A stretch of DNA of 64,000 bases from Mycolicibacterium insubricum. Its GTDB lineage: Bacteria > Actinomycetota > Actinomycetes > Mycobacteriales > Mycobacteriaceae. The number at the start of each line of letters is the position of its first letter. Within the stretch, counting starts at the first letter, position 1. The notes under the pieces are model-generated. The model had not been told where the DNA came from, ran no database searches, and was given only the letters and a program-made list of their open reading frames with translations. Location of the stretch: assembly GCF_010731615.1 (NCBI RefSeq), contig NZ_AP022618.1, positions 496,001 through 560,000 of the forward strand, given 5' to 3'. This document shows, one piece after another, positions 53,294-64,000 of the stretch. The translations under genes were made by a program, and so were the position numbers.

Positions 53294-53962
53294 TCAGGCG
53301 CGCGCGGTGGCGTCCCGCACGGTGGCCGCCAGGGTGGTCTCCAGCTCGGCGACCAGCGCCTCGCTCGGGCGCTGCCCGCAGTAGCCGAGCCAGTTGGCCA
53401 GCATCCGGTGGCCCCCCTCGGTGAGGATCGACTCCGGGTGGAACTGCACACCGTGGATCGGAAGGCTCCGATGCCGGACCGCCATGATCACCCCGCCCTC
53501 GGTGTGCGCGATGACCTCCAGTTCGGCCGGCACGGTGTCCGGCAGGATGGTCAGCGAGTGATACCGAGTCGCGGTGAACGGATTCGGAAGTCCTTCCAGC
53601 ACACCGGTGTCCGAGTGGAACACCGTGCTGGTCTTGCCGTGCAGAAGTTCCGGGGCGCGGTCGACGGTCGCCCCGAAGGCCACACCGATCGCCTGGTGTC
53701 CCAGGCACACGCCGAGCAGCGGGGTCTCGGTCTGCGCGCAGGCCCGCACCAGGGCGATGGAGGCTCCGGCGCGCTCCGGGGTACCCGGCCCCGGGCTGAG
53801 CAGCACCCCGTCGAACTCCTCGGCAACGCGGGTCACCGCGGCCTCACCGGTCAGCCGCTCGTCGTCGTTGCGCCAGACCTGCGCCGTCACACCCAGCTGC
53901 CCGAGGTACTGCACCAGGTTGAAGACGAAGCTGTCGTAGTTATCGACGACGAGAATTTCCAC
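53294..53962 (-). CDS. trpG: Glutamine amidotransferase TrpG/PabA
   Basis: A 222-aa class I glutamine amidotransferase (232 in M. tuberculosis TrpG). It has VDNYDSFVFNL, the oxyanion turn SPGPGTP, nucleophile Cys in GVCLGHQAIG, and the His/Glu pair in VQFHPESILTEGG. It gives ammonia to anthranilate synthase and probably also aminodeoxychorismate synthase. It starts with GTG and converges on pknB with 63 bp between stops. Confidence 0.95.
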   Translation of the reverse strand: MEILVVDNYDSFVFNLVQYLGQLGVTAQVWRNDDERLTGEAAVTRVAEEFDGVLLSPGPGTPERAGASIALVRACAQTETPLLGVCLGHQAIGVAFGATVDRAPELLHGKTSTVFHSDTGVLEGLPNPFTATRYHSLTILPDTVPAELEVIAHTEGGVIMAVRHRSLPIHGVQFHPESILTEGGHRMLANWLGYCGQRPSEALVAELETTLAATVRDATARA

Positions 53963-54025
53963 GGCTCGAGATTACTCGGCGCCGCCAACCGGTTATCCGG
54001 CGCGAACCGTCCGGTTCGGTCGCGG

Positions 54026-54769
54026 TCAGTAGGGGATGGGCCCGATCGGTTGGGCGTGGGACGGCTGGACCGGACCGGTGTGGCCGACGAGCTCCAGCGT
54101 GCCGCGGGCTTCCTCGCGGTAGCCGAGCCCGAATCGCACGACGTACTGCCGGTACAGCGTGACCAGCGGCGCCGCGGCCAACGCCGCCTGCATCGCCGGC
54201 ACGTCACCGATGGCCGAGATCGTGTACGGCGGGCTGTACGTGCGGCCGTTGAGCAGCAAGGTGTTGCCGACGCAGCGCGGCGCGGAGGTGGCGATCAGCC
54301 GCTGGTCCTGCATCTGGATGGCCTCGGCGCCCGCGCTCCACAGGGCGTTGAGGACGGCGGAGATGTCCTGCTGGTGGACCACCAGGTCGTCGGGGGAGGC
54401 GTCGCGGGGGAACCGGCCGTTGGCGTCGCGCTGGGCGTCGGTCAGTGTCACCACCAGGCCCGGGCCGCGGACCGGCGTGAGACCGGCCTCCAGCGCCAGC
54501 GCCGTGACCCGGGTCTGCATGGCCGACAGCGCCGCGTCGGGGGAGCCGCCGTGCACGCTGTCGATCTCGGTGGCCAGCCGGTCGCGACGGGCTAACAGCG
54601 CATCGACCGACGTCTGGGTGTCACGGACCATGTCCACCAGCCGCGGTGCGTCACTGCGCCGGATGTCGGCGCCCGCGGACAGCCCGTGAGTAGCCGCGAG
54701 CAGCAGCCCGGCCAGCAGACACACCACCGGAACCCCCAGATTCCAGCCGGGGCGCGACAGGCGAATCAT
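54026..54769 (-). CDS. DUF881 membrane protein (Rv0012-like)
   Basis: A 247-aa protein with one N-terminal helix (LGVPVVCLLAGLLLAATHGLS), a coiled-coil region (SVDALLARRDRLATEID) and the DUF881 domain (GPGLVVTLTDAQRD, DLVVHQQDISAVLNALWSAGAEA, PPYTISAIGD). It belongs to the cell-division-side cluster in mycobacteria. GGAGG before the ATG supports the start. Function is unknown. Confidence 0.9.
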   Translation of the reverse strand: MIRLSRPGWNLGVPVVCLLAGLLLAATHGLSAGADIRRSDAPRLVDMVRDTQTSVDALLARRDRLATEIDSVHGGSPDAALSAMQTRVTALALEAGLTPVRGPGLVVTLTDAQRDANGRFPRDASPDDLVVHQQDISAVLNALWSAGAEAIQMQDQRLIATSAPRCVGNTLLLNGRTYSPPYTISAIGDVPAMQAALAAAPLVTLYRQYVVRFGLGYREEARGTLELVGHTGPVQPSHAQPIGPIPY

Positions 54770-54865
54770 CGGTCCTCCGGAGTGCTGTACCTGCGCCGGA
54801 CGGCACTGGGATAGTCTTTTGAGGATTTCATCCTCGCACCCCGTGCACCAGCCGCGAAGGTAGCC

Positions 54866-55147
54866 ATGCCCAAGTCCAAGGTCCGCAAGAAGTCAGACTT
54901 CACCGTCAGGCCGGTGAGCCGCACCCCGGTGAAGGTGAAGAGCGGACCGTCCAGCGTCTGGTTCGTGGTGCTGTTCATCGGGCTGATGCTGGGTGGCCTG
55001 CTGTGGCTGGCCGTCTTCCAGCTGGCGGCCACCGGATACGACGTTCCGCACGCCCTGCAGTGGATGGCGGATCTCAACGCCTGGAACTACGCGATCGCCT
55101 TCGCGATGATGATCACGGGTTTGCTGCTCACCATGCGGTGGCGGTGA
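54866..55147 (+). CDS. crgA: Cell division protein CrgA
   Basis: A 93-aa protein, the same length as in M. tuberculosis. A basic N-terminus ([21 protein letters not shown]) is followed by two membrane helices (about residues 30-52 and 66-88) with a short loop. CrgA interacts with FtsZ, FtsQ, FtsI, PbpA and CwsA and stabilises the divisome. It is divergent from the DUF881 gene across 96 bp. Confidence 0.96.
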   Translation: MPKSKVRKKSDFTVRPVSRTPVKVKSGPSSVWFVVLFIGLMLGGLLWLAVFQLAATGYDVPHALQWMADLNAWNYAIAFAMMITGLLLTMRWR

Positions 55148-55304
55148 CCGGCGTCACAATCGGCGTCGTGGCCTCGGTGCCCAATCGGTGAACGCGCGGT
55201 GACCAGCGGCGCTCTCCGGTGACCAGCTCAATGACACGCGTGTAGTTCATCCCCATTGTGGATAGCATTTGTGGATAACCGCATCTGCCAAGGTAAGAAG
55301 TGTT

Positions 55305-55736
55305 ATGGCTGATTTCCAGCAAACTCAGTGGGGCCCGACGACGGGCAGCCTCGCAACCCTCGCCGTGGCCGGCGCAGCCCTGCTTACCGCAGCTGTGATG
55401 CTGGTCACAGACCTGCCCGGGCGGGTACTGCTCGTTACCGCGGGTACCGGAATCGTATTGTTTGCGTGCTTCACCTGGCGGGCCCGGCCGAAGCTGGCAA
55501 TCACCGACGACGGGCTCGCCCTGCGCGGCTGGTTTCGCACCTTCATCGTGACGCGCGCCGACCTCGCACTGCTGCGGATCACCGAGTTCCGACGCCTCGG
55601 CCGCAGCCAGCGAATGCTGGAGCTGGAAACCACCGACGATCAGCTGCGCGTCTTCACCCGGTGGGATCTGGGCGTCGACCCGCTCGAGGTTCTCGACGCG
55701 CTCACCGCCGCCGGCTACTCCGCGCCCCGCCACTGA
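55305..55736 (+). CDS. PH-domain-like membrane protein (Rv0010c-like)
   Basis: A 143-aa protein (141 in M. tuberculosis) with two membrane helices (LATLAVAGAALLTAAVMLVT, VLLVTAGTGIVLFACF) and a C-terminal bacterial PH-like domain (PKLAITDDGLALRGWFRTFIVTRADLALLRITEFR). Unknown function, always near crgA and ppiA. It ends 31 bp before a strong two-way hairpin. Confidence 0.88.
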   Translation: MADFQQTQWGPTTGSLATLAVAGAALLTAAVMLVTDLPGRVLLVTAGTGIVLFACFTWRARPKLAITDDGLALRGWFRTFIVTRADLALLRITEFRRLGRSQRMLELETTDDQLRVFTRWDLGVDPLEVLDALTAAGYSAPRH

Positions 55737-55767
55737 CGCGGGGCAGTGCAAGACCTTCGGACATGAA

Positions 55768-55802
55768 CGGTCCCGGGGCCGAAACGGCCAGCCCCGGGAC
55801 CG
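55768..55802. terminator. Bidirectional terminator between the Rv0010c-like gene and ppiA
   Basis: CGGTCCCGGGGC (55768-55779) and GCCCCGGGACCG (55791-55802) form a perfect 12-bp GC stem with an 11-nt loop, placed between two converging genes. Confidence 0.85.
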
Positions 55803-55832
55803 GACTATGCGTATTTCCGAGAGAGCGTGCGT

Positions 55833-56360
55833 CTAGGAGATGGTGATCGACTCGATCACCACCGGCTCCAGCGGCCGGTCGTTGCGGTCGACGGCGGTGC
55901 CGGCGATGGCGTCGACGACCTTCTGCGACTCGGGGTCGACGACCTCACCGAAGATGGTGTGCTTGCGGTTGAGGTGCGGGGTCTTGCCGACGGTGATGAA
56001 GAACTGCGAACCGTTGGTGCCCGGTCCGGCGTTGGCCATCGCCAGCAGGTAGGGCTTGTCGAAGGACAGTTCCGGGTGGAACTCGTCGGCGAACCGGTAG
56101 CCCGGGCCACCGCGGCCGGTGCCGGTCGGGTCGCCGCCCTGGATCATGAAGCCGTCGATGACGCGGTGGAAGACGGCGCCGTCGTAGAACGGTCCCGAGC
56201 TGCCGCCGGTGGCGTTCTCGGTGCTGTATTCCTTGGTGCCCTGGGCCAGGCCGGTGAAGTTCCCGACGGTCTTGGGGGCGTGGTTGCCGAACAGCGCGAT
56301 CTTGATGTCACCGCGATTGGTGTGCAGCGTCGCGGTTGCGGTCTGAATGGGACTGGTCAC
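55833..56360 (-). CDS. ppiA: Peptidyl-prolyl cis-trans isomerase A (cyclophilin)
   Basis: A 175-aa cyclophilin. The catalytic-site residues are in [58 protein letters not shown], all present. It speeds prolyl bond isomerisation in protein folding. The GTG at 56360 gives a length close to M. tuberculosis PpiA (182 aa). A longer upstream frame is antisense to cwsA and was rejected. Confidence 0.95.
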   Translation of the reverse strand: MTSPIQTATATLHTNRGDIKIALFGNHAPKTVGNFTGLAQGTKEYSTENATGGSSGPFYDGAVFHRVIDGFMIQGGDPTGTGRGGPGYRFADEFHPELSFDKPYLLAMANAGPGTNGSQFFITVGKTPHLNRKHTIFGEVVDPESQKVVDAIAGTAVDRNDRPLEPVVIESITIS

Positions 56361-56504
56361 GGTTTCACAGTCTGCCACCCCCCGGACCGGCCGAGGCGGC
56401 CAGGTCCGTCGGGCATCCCCGGATCCGGGGCGCCGGATACCGCCACCGATCGGCGTCCCGGATGGCAGGCTGGACAACCAGTCCCACTGCAGGAAGGTGC
56501 GCAA

Positions 56505-56927
56505 ATGAGTTCCACCGCTGACGAATCGCTGACCCCGGGCCGGCGCCTGGCCCGGGGCCTGGCCTACACCGCGGTCGGTCCGCTCGACATCGGCCGGGGT
56601 GTGCTGGGCTTGGGTGTCGCGTCCACCCGCTCCGCGGCGGCCAATGCGCGTCTGCAGGTCGAGCGGGCCCGCCTGCGCCGCCAGCTGGCCGCAGCCCAGG
56701 AGGCTCTGTCCGACGACATCGCCGCCACCCAGGAGGCCGTCGCGGAACTGCCCGCGGCGATTGTGCGGATCGGCAAGTCGCACCGGGCCCGCCGGATCGG
56801 CCTGATCACCGGTATCGCCGTGGTCACGCTGGCCGGGGGAGCGGTGGCGTTCTCCATCATCCGTCGTTCGATGCAGCCGGACCCGTCGGCGCTGCCGCCC
56901 AGCGTCGAGGTCGACCCACACCCGTAG
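56505..56927 (+). CDS. cwsA: Cell wall synthesis protein CwsA
   Basis: A 140-aa protein (145 in M. tuberculosis): a N-terminal region ([26 protein letters not shown]), a coiled coil ([21 protein letters not shown]) and a C-terminal membrane helix ([21 protein letters not shown]). CwsA interacts with CrgA and Wag31 and helps keep the rod shape. Its last 71 bp overlap the 3' end of the convergent glycosyltransferase gene. Confidence 0.93.
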   Translation: MSSTADESLTPGRRLARGLAYTAVGPLDIGRGVLGLGVASTRSAAANARLQVERARLRRQLAAAQEALSDDIAATQEAVAELPAAIVRIGKSHRARRIGLITGIAVVTLAGGAVAFSIIRRSMQPDPSALPPSVEVDPHP

Positions 56928-58113
56928 GGATGCACCCGGCCGCGCCGGCGGCCAGGACCGCGAACGCCAACAGCGGGTAGCTGTTGCCGACGACGTGCTG
57001 CCACCAGGACCAGTGGAGTTCCCGGTCGTTCATCATCGGCATTCGCTCGGACGGCCCGACGGTGAAGACCACCACCGCCAGCGCGACGGTCCCGACCAAC
57101 CAGGGACTGCGGGCACCTTCGACGACGGCGTTGCCGGCGACCAGCAGCGCCGGCGCGATCCAGACCCAGTGATGGTTCCAGGAGATCGGCGAAACCAGCA
57201 GCACCAGCGCCGCATTGACCAACACGGCGGTGACCGGCTGCCCGGCCTCCAGCAGCCGTCGCATCCACCGCACCGCCAGCAGCAGCGCCACCGCCGACAG
57301 CGCAATCCACAGGCCGGACTGCCAGGCCTCCGGTAGCGGCAGGCGGGTCAGCATTCCGTTGAACGACTGGTTGTTGGCGAACCACGACGAGCCGATGCGG
57401 CGGGTGTCGCGCACCGTCTGCAGCCAGTACTGCGCCGAGTCCGCCGGCAGGATCAGCCACCCGGCGCCGACCGTCGCGGCGGCGGATGCCAGCGCGGTGG
57501 CCAGCGCCCGCCAATCGCGCCGGAGCAGGAAGAACAGCAGGAACACCGCGGGGGTCAGCTTGATCGCCATCGCGATGCCGATCAGCATTCCGCGCGGCCA
57601 GTGCCGGGCCCGGGTGAGGGTGTCGAACACCACCGCGGCCATCAGCACCAGATTGACCTGACCGAAGCTCAGCGTGCTGCGCACCGGTTCGATGAACTCG
57701 AACAGCGTCACCATGGCGATCACCACGGTGAGCGTGGTCAGCCGGTCGAGCTCGGGGCGCAGGCGCTTGCACACGATCCACAGCACCGCACCCAGGCAGC
57801 CCAGCGACGACAGGAAGAAGAGGGCCTGCGCGGCCGTCGTCGGCAGTACCGCCAGCGGGACGAAGGCCAGTGCGGCCGACGGCGGGTAGGTGAACCCCAG
57901 GCCCTGCGGACCGGCGATCAGCGGGTCGGTCGCATACAGCGGATACCCGGCCAGGATCGTGCGGGCGCCCGCCCGGTACACCTCGAGGTCCAGGAAGCCG
58001 ACCCAGGTGTGGAACGCCAAGCCGGCGATGGTGGCGACGACGAAGGCGGCGCAGACACCGATCAGCGGCCACCGGTCCCGCCTGCCCGGAGAGGTTCGCA
58101 GCGGCTGCACCAC
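56857..58113 (-). CDS. GT87-family (DUF2029) polyprenol-phosphate-mannose-dependent mannosyltransferase
   Basis: A 418-aa membrane glycosyltransferase with about ten helices. The motif [24 protein letters not shown] is the GT87 signature (D and YR near the first external loop), followed by [31 protein letters not shown] and [18 protein letters not shown]. Relatives add mannose from polyprenyl-phosphate donors to phosphatidylinositol mannosides or lipoarabinomannan. No such gene sits at this site in M. tuberculosis, so it is an insertion relative to that order. The start is GTG. Confidence 0.88.
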   Translation of the reverse strand: MVQPLRTSPGRRDRWPLIGVCAAFVVATIAGLAFHTWVGFLDLEVYRAGARTILAGYPLYATDPLIAGPQGLGFTYPPSAALAFVPLAVLPTTAAQALFFLSSLGCLGAVLWIVCKRLRPELDRLTTLTVVIAMVTLFEFIEPVRSTLSFGQVNLVLMAAVVFDTLTRARHWPRGMLIGIAMAIKLTPAVFLLFFLLRRDWRALATALASAAATVGAGWLILPADSAQYWLQTVRDTRRIGSSWFANNQSFNGMLTRLPLPEAWQSGLWIALSAVALLLAVRWMRRLLEAGQPVTAVLVNAALVLLVSPISWNHHWVWIAPALLVAGNAVVEGARSPWLVGTVALAVVVFTVGPSERMPMMNDRELHWSWWQHVVGNSYPLLAFAVLAAGAAGCIPTGVGRPRRWAAAPTGPAASNDG

Positions 58114-58188
58114 CGCAGGCTAACAGCGCTGGGCTGCACCGACCGTCGGCGGCCATCGGGGGCCTCGCGTCGGCGCGGACCTGCCTGG

Positions 58189-58449
58189 TCAGCGGGGATA
58201 TTTCGACACGGCCGTCGGGCTCGGACTCAGGCAGACCGGCTCGTTGCAGGGCAGCGTGGGCACGGTGGCGCTGGGGAAGGTCACCGACGTGCGATCGCGC
58301 GTGCGCTCCGGAACGGGCGCGGAGTTGACGGCCGGTTCCGGCGCCGACGGCGGCGGAGCGTCGTCGGAACCGCAGCCCCAGGTGCCGAATCCGATCGCAC
58401 CCACGACCGCTATCGCACCCAGCGACTGGGCGACGGATCCTCGTGTCAT
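58189..58449 (-). CDS. Small exported (putative lipo-) protein
   Basis: An 86-aa protein with a signal-like N-terminus (SLGAIAVVGAIGFGTWGCGSDD). The GTWGC before the cysteine only partly fits a lipobox, where a Leu/Val is expected at -3. The mature part is Pro/Ser/Thr-rich with two more cysteines (LPCNEPVCLS). Function unknown. It lies between the GT87 gene and tRNA-Ala. Confidence 0.65.
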   Translation of the reverse strand: MTRGSVAQSLGAIAVVGAIGFGTWGCGSDDAPPPSAPEPAVNSAPVPERTRDRTSVTFPSATVPTLPCNEPVCLSPSPTAVSKYPR

Positions 58450-58522
58450 GGTGCGTCCACGGTATCTCGCGCGGTACCGGTGGGCCAGGCCGGCGGCAAC
58501 CCGGTCGGCGTTGAAACACCTG

Positions 58523-58595
58523 TGGAGCCTAGGAGATTCGAACTCCTGACATCTGCCTTGCAAAGGCAGCGCTCTACCAACTGAGCTAAGGCCCC
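58523..58595 (-). tRNA. alaT: tRNA-Ala (anticodon TGC)
   Basis: The 73-nt minus-strand sequence has acceptor GGGGCCT/AGGCTCC with the G3-U70 identity pair, D-arm GCTCAGTTGGTAGAGC, anticodon loop TTTGCAA (anticodon TGC) and T-arm GGAGTTCGAATCTCC. The 3' CCA is not encoded. It follows ileT and the small DLW-39-like gene. Confidence 0.95.
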
Positions 58596-58720
58596 TCGAC
58601 CCGGGACGACCCGGTGGTTTCGGTTCCGTCGGGAATGGCGTGCCACACCTCACCGCGGAACTTCGACCAGATGATCGCGATCCCGCCGAGAACAACCGCT
58701 GCGATCAGCAACCGTTTCAA
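58586..58720 (-). CDS. DLW-39-like small membrane protein
   Basis: Between the two tRNAs the minus strand encodes LKRLLIAAVVLGGIAIIWSK... ending in TTGSSRVEGP, a 44-aa protein with one membrane helix and a following FRGEVWHAI segment. Size, helix and place beside gyrA match the DLW-39 family of actinobacteria. AAGGGCGG just before the TTG at 58720 supports that start; an ATG at 58747 would give 53 aa. Its TAG stop (58586-58588) is inside the tRNA-Ala gene. Confidence 0.6.
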   Translation of the reverse strand: MKRLLIAAVVLGGIAIIWSKFRGEVWHAIPDGTETTGSSRVEGP

Positions 58721-58764
58721 CGGTCCGCCCTTTCGTACCGGTGCCATCCGCCGGCGAAAGCCGG

Positions 58765-58838
58765 TGGGCCTAGGAGGACTCGAACCTCCGACCTCTTCGT
58801 TATCAGCGAAGCGCTCTAACCGCCTGAGCTATAGGCCC
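58765..58838 (-). tRNA. ileT: tRNA-Ile (anticodon GAT)
   Basis: A 74-nt minus-strand tRNA: acceptor GGGCCTA/TAGGCCC, D-arm GCTCAGGCGGTTAGAGC, anticodon stem-loop CTTCGCTGATAACGAAG (anticodon GAT) and T-arm GGAGGTTCGAGTCCTCC. It precedes alaT in transcription and follows the gyrA-DUF3566 unit, the standard mycobacterial order. Confidence 0.95.
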
Positions 58839-58930
58839 GTTACAACCGCGCGCCGAGATTACCGTACCGACCGAGTGACGACCAAACCGATTGCGGTGGG
58901 CCAAGTGCCCCCGCCCGCCGAGTCCGCTGG

Positions 58931-59905
58931 TCAGTCCCGGTCCGCGAGGGTCACTTCGACCCCGCCGACGATGTCGGTGCTGATGTTGTAGACCATCGCG
59001 CCGAGGGTGGCCAGGGCGGTGAACAGCACGGTGTTGACCAGCCCGATGAGCAGGGCGCCGCCGAAGATCGTCCCGGCGCTGACCAGCTCGCCGCCGGTGC
59101 CGCCGGCGTTGGTCAGCAGGTCGCCGACGTTGCTGTTCAGCTTGCTCCAGACACCCATGCCGCCGAGGACCAGGTAGAGGATGGCCACCGAGATCATCCA
59201 GACGAAGAACAGCGCCACCGACAACAGGCCGGAGACCTTCAGCGTGCTCCACGGGTCGATGTGGCGGATCTGCATGCTGGCCCGGACGGGTCCGCTGCGG
59301 CCGCGTCCGGCCACCGTCACCCGGGCCGGTGACCGGGTCGCCGAGCCGTTGCCCGTCGACTCCCGGTCTCCGGTCGTGCTGCGCGGTGCCGACTTGGGCC
59401 GCGGGTCCGACAGATCCGGGAGTTCGCTGGCGTAGCTCTTCTGCTCCGCGTGACCCTTCTGCTCGGCGTGCGCGGGGGCCTCCGGCGTGGTGTCTGCGGG
59501 TTGGCTCTCCCGGGTGTCACGGGAGGCACCGGCGTCCCGCGCGCCCGCGGTTTCCCGCGCCGAAGCGATCTCGCTCGACGTCCCCGACACCGCGTGGTTC
59601 GGGGGAGTGGGAGCCGCGTGCGCCGGCGTCCGGCCCGAGGGCCGCTCGCCGGCCGGGCGCTCAGCCGGGCGCTCGCCGGCGGCTCGAGAGCCCCCGGTCT
59701 GCGCACGCGCCGCCCCCCGCTGCCAGGGCGGGGGATCGCCGGACTCGGTGATCCGGACGGTCGGCGGGCCCGACTCGGCGGCGTGTGCCGCCGAGCCCGC
59801 CGGTCGCGCACCCATCGCACGGTCGCCGGTCACCCGTCCTCCGGCGGCCGAAGCGTCGTCCGCCTCGGCCGGACGGGTGCCCCCGGGTTCGTTCGATGCT
59901 GTCAC
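58931..59905 (-). CDS. DUF3566 membrane protein (Rv0007-like)
   Basis: A 324-aa protein. The first ~205 residues are Ala/Pro/Arg/Glu-rich and probably disordered (with [19 protein letters not shown]). The C-terminal DUF3566 domain ([26 protein letters not shown], then ILYLVLGG, and [19 protein letters not shown]) has two or three membrane helices. It is downstream of gyrA by 33 bp and probably cotranscribed. The start is GTG. Function unknown. Confidence 0.88.
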   Translation of the reverse strand: MTASNEPGGTRPAEADDASAAGGRVTGDRAMGARPAGSAAHAAESGPPTVRITESGDPPPWQRGAARAQTGGSRAAGERPAERPAGERPSGRTPAHAAPTPPNHAVSGTSSEIASARETAGARDAGASRDTRESQPADTTPEAPAHAEQKGHAEQKSYASELPDLSDPRPKSAPRSTTGDRESTGNGSATRSPARVTVAGRGRSGPVRASMQIRHIDPWSTLKVSGLLSVALFFVWMISVAILYLVLGGMGVWSKLNSNVGDLLTNAGGTGGELVSAGTIFGGALLIGLVNTVLFTALATLGAMVYNISTDIVGGVEVTLADRD

Positions 59906-59938
59906 GCTGTTCCCTCGTCTCTGGTGCGCGAACTACCG

Positions 59939-62446
59939 CTAGCTCGTCGCCTCGTCGGCGTCGCCCTCGACATCCTCGGGCTCGTCGGCGTTGCGTGCAA
60001 TCGCTATCAGTGTGTCGCCCTCGCCCAGGTTCATCAACCGAACACCCTTGGTCTGCCGTCCCGCCTTGCGGACCTGGCGCGCCGTGGTGCGGATCACCCC
60101 GCCCCCGGAGGTGATCGCGTAGAGCTCACTGGTGTCATCGACGATCAGCGCCCCGACCAGGCTGCCCCGGCGACGGTCGTACTGAATCGTCAGGATGCCC
60201 TTGCCGCCGCGGCCCTGCACGGTGTATTCGTCGATCGCGGTGCGCTTGGCATAGCCACCCGCGGTCGCCACCAACAGGTAGGTGTCCTCGCGGACCACGT
60301 TCAGCGACAGCAGCCAGTCGTCCTCGTTGAACCGCATGCCCTGCACACCCGAGGTGGCCCGGCCCATCGGCCGCAGCGCCTCGTCGGTGGCCGAGAACCG
60401 GATCGACTGGCCGTTGCCGGACACCAGCAGCAGATCGTCGTCGGACGTGCACAGCGCCGCACCCACCAGCTCGTCGCCGTCGCGCAGGTTGATCGCGACG
60501 ATGCCGCCGGAGCGGTTGGAGTCGAAGTCGGTCAGCTTCGACTTCTTCACCAGACCCTTGCGGGTCGCGAGCACCAGGTACGGCGCGTCCTCGTAGCTCT
60601 TGATCTGGATGACCTGGGCGATGCGCTCCTCCGGCTGGAAGGCCAGCAGGTTCGCCACGTGCTGGCCGCGCGCCGTCCGCGACGCCTCGGGCAGTTCGTA
60701 GGCCTTGGCCCGGTACACCCGGCCCTGGGTGGTGAAGAACAGGATCCAGTCGTGGGTCGAGCACACGAAGAAGTGCGCGACGATGTCGTCGGCCTTCAGG
60801 CCCGCACCCTGAACGCCCTTGCCGCCGCGCTTCTGGCTGCGGTACAGGTCGGTCTTGGTGCGCTTGGCGTACCCGGTTTCGGTGATGGTGACGACGACGT
60901 CCTCGCGCGCGATCAGATCCTCGTCGCTGACCTCCCCGTCGGCCGGGATGATCCGGGTCCGACGGTCGTCGCCGTGCTTCTCGACGATCTCGGCCAGCTC
61001 GTCACGGACGATGGCCCGCTGGCGTTCCGGCTTGGCCAGGATGTCCTCGAGATCGGCGATCTCGGCTTCGATCTTGGCCAGATCATCGATGATCCGCTGG
61101 CGTTCCAGGGCGGCCAGCCGGCGCAACTGCATGTCCAGGATCGCCTGCGCCTGGATCTCGTCGACGTCGAGCAACTCCATCAAACCGGTGCGCGCGACAT
61201 CGGCGTTGGCCGACGCCCGGATCAGCGCGATGACCTCGTCGAGGGCGTCCAGTGCCTTGACCAGACCGCGCAGGATGTGGGCCCGCTCGTTGGCCTTGCG
61301 CAGCCGGTAGGTGGTGCGCCGGATGATGACGTCGAGCTGATGGGCGACGTAGAGCCGGATCATCTGATCGAGGCGCAGCGTGCGCGGCACCCCGTCGACG
61401 ATGGACAGCATGTTCGCGCCGAAGCTGGTCTGCAGCTGGGTGTGCTTGTAGAGATTGTTGAGCACCACCTTGGCGACGGCATCGCGCTTGAGCTCGATGA
61501 CGATGCGCAGACCGACCCGGTCGCTGGACTGGTCCTCGATGTTGGAGATGCCGGCGAGTCTCCCGTCGCGGACCTGCTCGGCGATCGAGGTGATGAAGTT
61601 GTCGTGGTTGACCTGGTACGGCAACTCGGTGATCACCAGGCCGGTGCGGCCCTTGGCGACTTCCTCGATCTCGACCACGCCGCGCATCCGGACGGAGCCG
61701 CGGCCGGTCCGGTAGGCATCGGAGATGCCCTGGGACCCGACGATCAGGCCGTGGGTGGGGAAGTCGGGTCCCTTGACCCGTTCCATCACGGCTTCCAGCG
61801 TGGTCTCCTCGTCGGCCTCGTGGTGCTCCAGGCACCAGTAGACCGCCTCGGCCAACTCCCGCAGATTGTGCGGCGGGATGTTGGTGGCCATGCCGACGGC
61901 GATACCGCCGGAGCCGTTGGCGAGCAGGTTCGGGAACCGGCTCGGCAGCACCGTCGGTTCCTGCACTCGACCGTCGTAGTTCGGGATGAAATCGACTGTC
62001 TCCTCGTCGATTTCACGCAGCATATCCATGGCCAGCGGAGTCAGCCGGGCCTCGGTGTAACGCATGGCGGCTGGCGGGTCGTTGCCCGGCGAGCCGAAGT
62101 TGCCCTGACCGTCGACCAGGGGGTAGCGCAACGACCACGGCTGGGCCATCCGGACCAGGGTGTCGTAGATCGAGGCGTCACCGTGCGGGTGGTAGTTGCC
62201 CATGGTCTCGGCGACCGATCGGGCGGACTTGGCGTGGCTGCGGTCCGGCCGGAATCCGCTGTCGTACATGGCATACAGCACGCGTCGGTGCACCGGCTTG
62301 AGGCCGTCGCGGACCTCGGGCAGTGCCCGGCCGACGATCACGCTCATCGCGTAATCGATGTAGCTGTTCTGCATTTCCTGCTGGATGTCGACCGGTTCGA
62401 TCCGGTCGGCCGGCCCCTCACCCGGGGGCAGCGTGGTGTCTGTCAT
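59939..62446 (-). CDS. gyrA: DNA gyrase subunit A
   Basis: An 835-aa breakage-rejoining subunit (838 in M. tuberculosis). The catalytic Tyr130 lies in [10 protein letters not shown], and the quinolone region reads [15 protein letters not shown]: Gly89, Ala91, Ser92, Asp95 (88, 90, 91 and 94 in M. tuberculosis numbering), that is, no resistance substitution at these sites. The GyrA box is in [13 protein letters not shown]. No intein interrupts the catalytic region, where some mycobacteria have one. It follows gyrB by 43 bp. Confidence 0.98.
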   Translation of the reverse strand: MTDTTLPPGEGPADRIEPVDIQQEMQNSYIDYAMSVIVGRALPEVRDGLKPVHRRVLYAMYDSGFRPDRSHAKSARSVAETMGNYHPHGDASIYDTLVRMAQPWSLRYPLVDGQGNFGSPGNDPPAAMRYTEARLTPLAMDMLREIDEETVDFIPNYDGRVQEPTVLPSRFPNLLANGSGGIAVGMATNIPPHNLRELAEAVYWCLEHHEADEETTLEAVMERVKGPDFPTHGLIVGSQGISDAYRTGRGSVRMRGVVEIEEVAKGRTGLVITELPYQVNHDNFITSIAEQVRDGRLAGISNIEDQSSDRVGLRIVIELKRDAVAKVVLNNLYKHTQLQTSFGANMLSIVDGVPRTLRLDQMIRLYVAHQLDVIIRRTTYRLRKANERAHILRGLVKALDALDEVIALIRASANADVARTGLMELLDVDEIQAQAILDMQLRRLAALERQRIIDDLAKIEAEIADLEDILAKPERQRAIVRDELAEIVEKHGDDRRTRIIPADGEVSDEDLIAREDVVVTITETGYAKRTKTDLYRSQKRGGKGVQGAGLKADDIVAHFFVCSTHDWILFFTTQGRVYRAKAYELPEASRTARGQHVANLLAFQPEERIAQVIQIKSYEDAPYLVLATRKGLVKKSKLTDFDSNRSGGIVAINLRDGDELVGAALCTSDDDLLLVSGNGQSIRFSATDEALRPMGRATSGVQGMRFNEDDWLLSLNVVREDTYLLVATAGGYAKRTAIDEYTVQGRGGKGILTIQYDRRRGSLVGALIVDDTSELYAITSGGGVIRTTARQVRKAGRQTKGVRLMNLGEGDTLIAIARNADEPEDVEGDADEATS

Positions 62447-62489
62447 CTATTCCTCGGTTCGACGATGGTCGGATTCGGCGGTTACCCGG

Positions 62490-64000
<1,511 letters not shown>

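Noticed and set aside
62424..62446. A GCAGCGTGGTGTCTG string like the arm of the palindromic element
   Set aside because: It lies in the first codons of gyrA (MTDTTLPPG) and lacks the opposite arm, so it is chance similarity.

Overview
The window is GC-rich chromosomal DNA from a Mycobacterium-type actinobacterium. The right part (about 42.8-64 kb) is the conserved oriC-side block of mycobacteria on the opposite strand to the usual numbering: gyrB, gyrA, a DUF3566 protein, ileT, alaT, cwsA, ppiA, crgA, trpG, pknB, pknA, pbpA, rodA, pstP, fhaB, fhaA and leuT. The left part (0-15 kb) follows M. tuberculosis order Rv3837c to Rv3855: phosphoglycerate mutase, pheA, an iron-regulated DUF2470 protein, ferritins, glpQ1, sodA, espR, hns, rraA, ethA/ethR. 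No species is named, because nothing here decides it.

Layout. 0-6 kb: aromatic amino acid and iron-storage genes with a textbook IdeR iron box. 6-15 kb: lipid and stress genes, nucleoid proteins (EspR, Hns) and the divergent ethA-ethR pair with a double palindromic operator. 15-27 kb: a type VII (ESX) associated locus with a full-length EccC ATPase, EccB, a YbaB-like protein, an EspC-like substrate, DUF2694 and two DUF4226 proteins, an NlpC/P60 peptidase without a signal peptide, an XRE regulator and a WhiB5-type Fe-S regulator. It has no EccD, EccE, MycP, EccA, PE/PPE or Esx genes within the window. 27-42 kb: an accessory stretch with a phosphotransferase, small secreted proteins, SDR/LysR, a VIT1-like transporter, MarR and a winged-helix protein sharing an operator region, a membrane Ser/Thr kinase, a DUF222-HNH protein, a degenerate AAA protein, a secreted alpha/beta hydrolase and TetR. 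42-58 kb: the growth and cell-wall signalling operon fhaA-fhaB-pstP-rodA-pbpA-pknA-pknB, with tight 4-bp overlaps and an extra 54-codon ORF between pbpA and pknA. 58-64 kb: tRNAs and DNA gyrase, with gyrB running off the right edge.

Compared with M. tuberculosis order (from memory), the Rv3837-Rv3855 block keeps its orientation while the gyrB-to-Rv0028 block is inverted and joined to it. That is the pattern expected from an inversion around oriC. The junction falls at the ESX-like locus (about 15-22 kb), beside a short truncated-looking ORF. The ESX-like locus, the W-for-Y change in the export motif of its EspC-like protein, and the extra coupled ORF in the pbpA-pknA junction are the points most worth following up.
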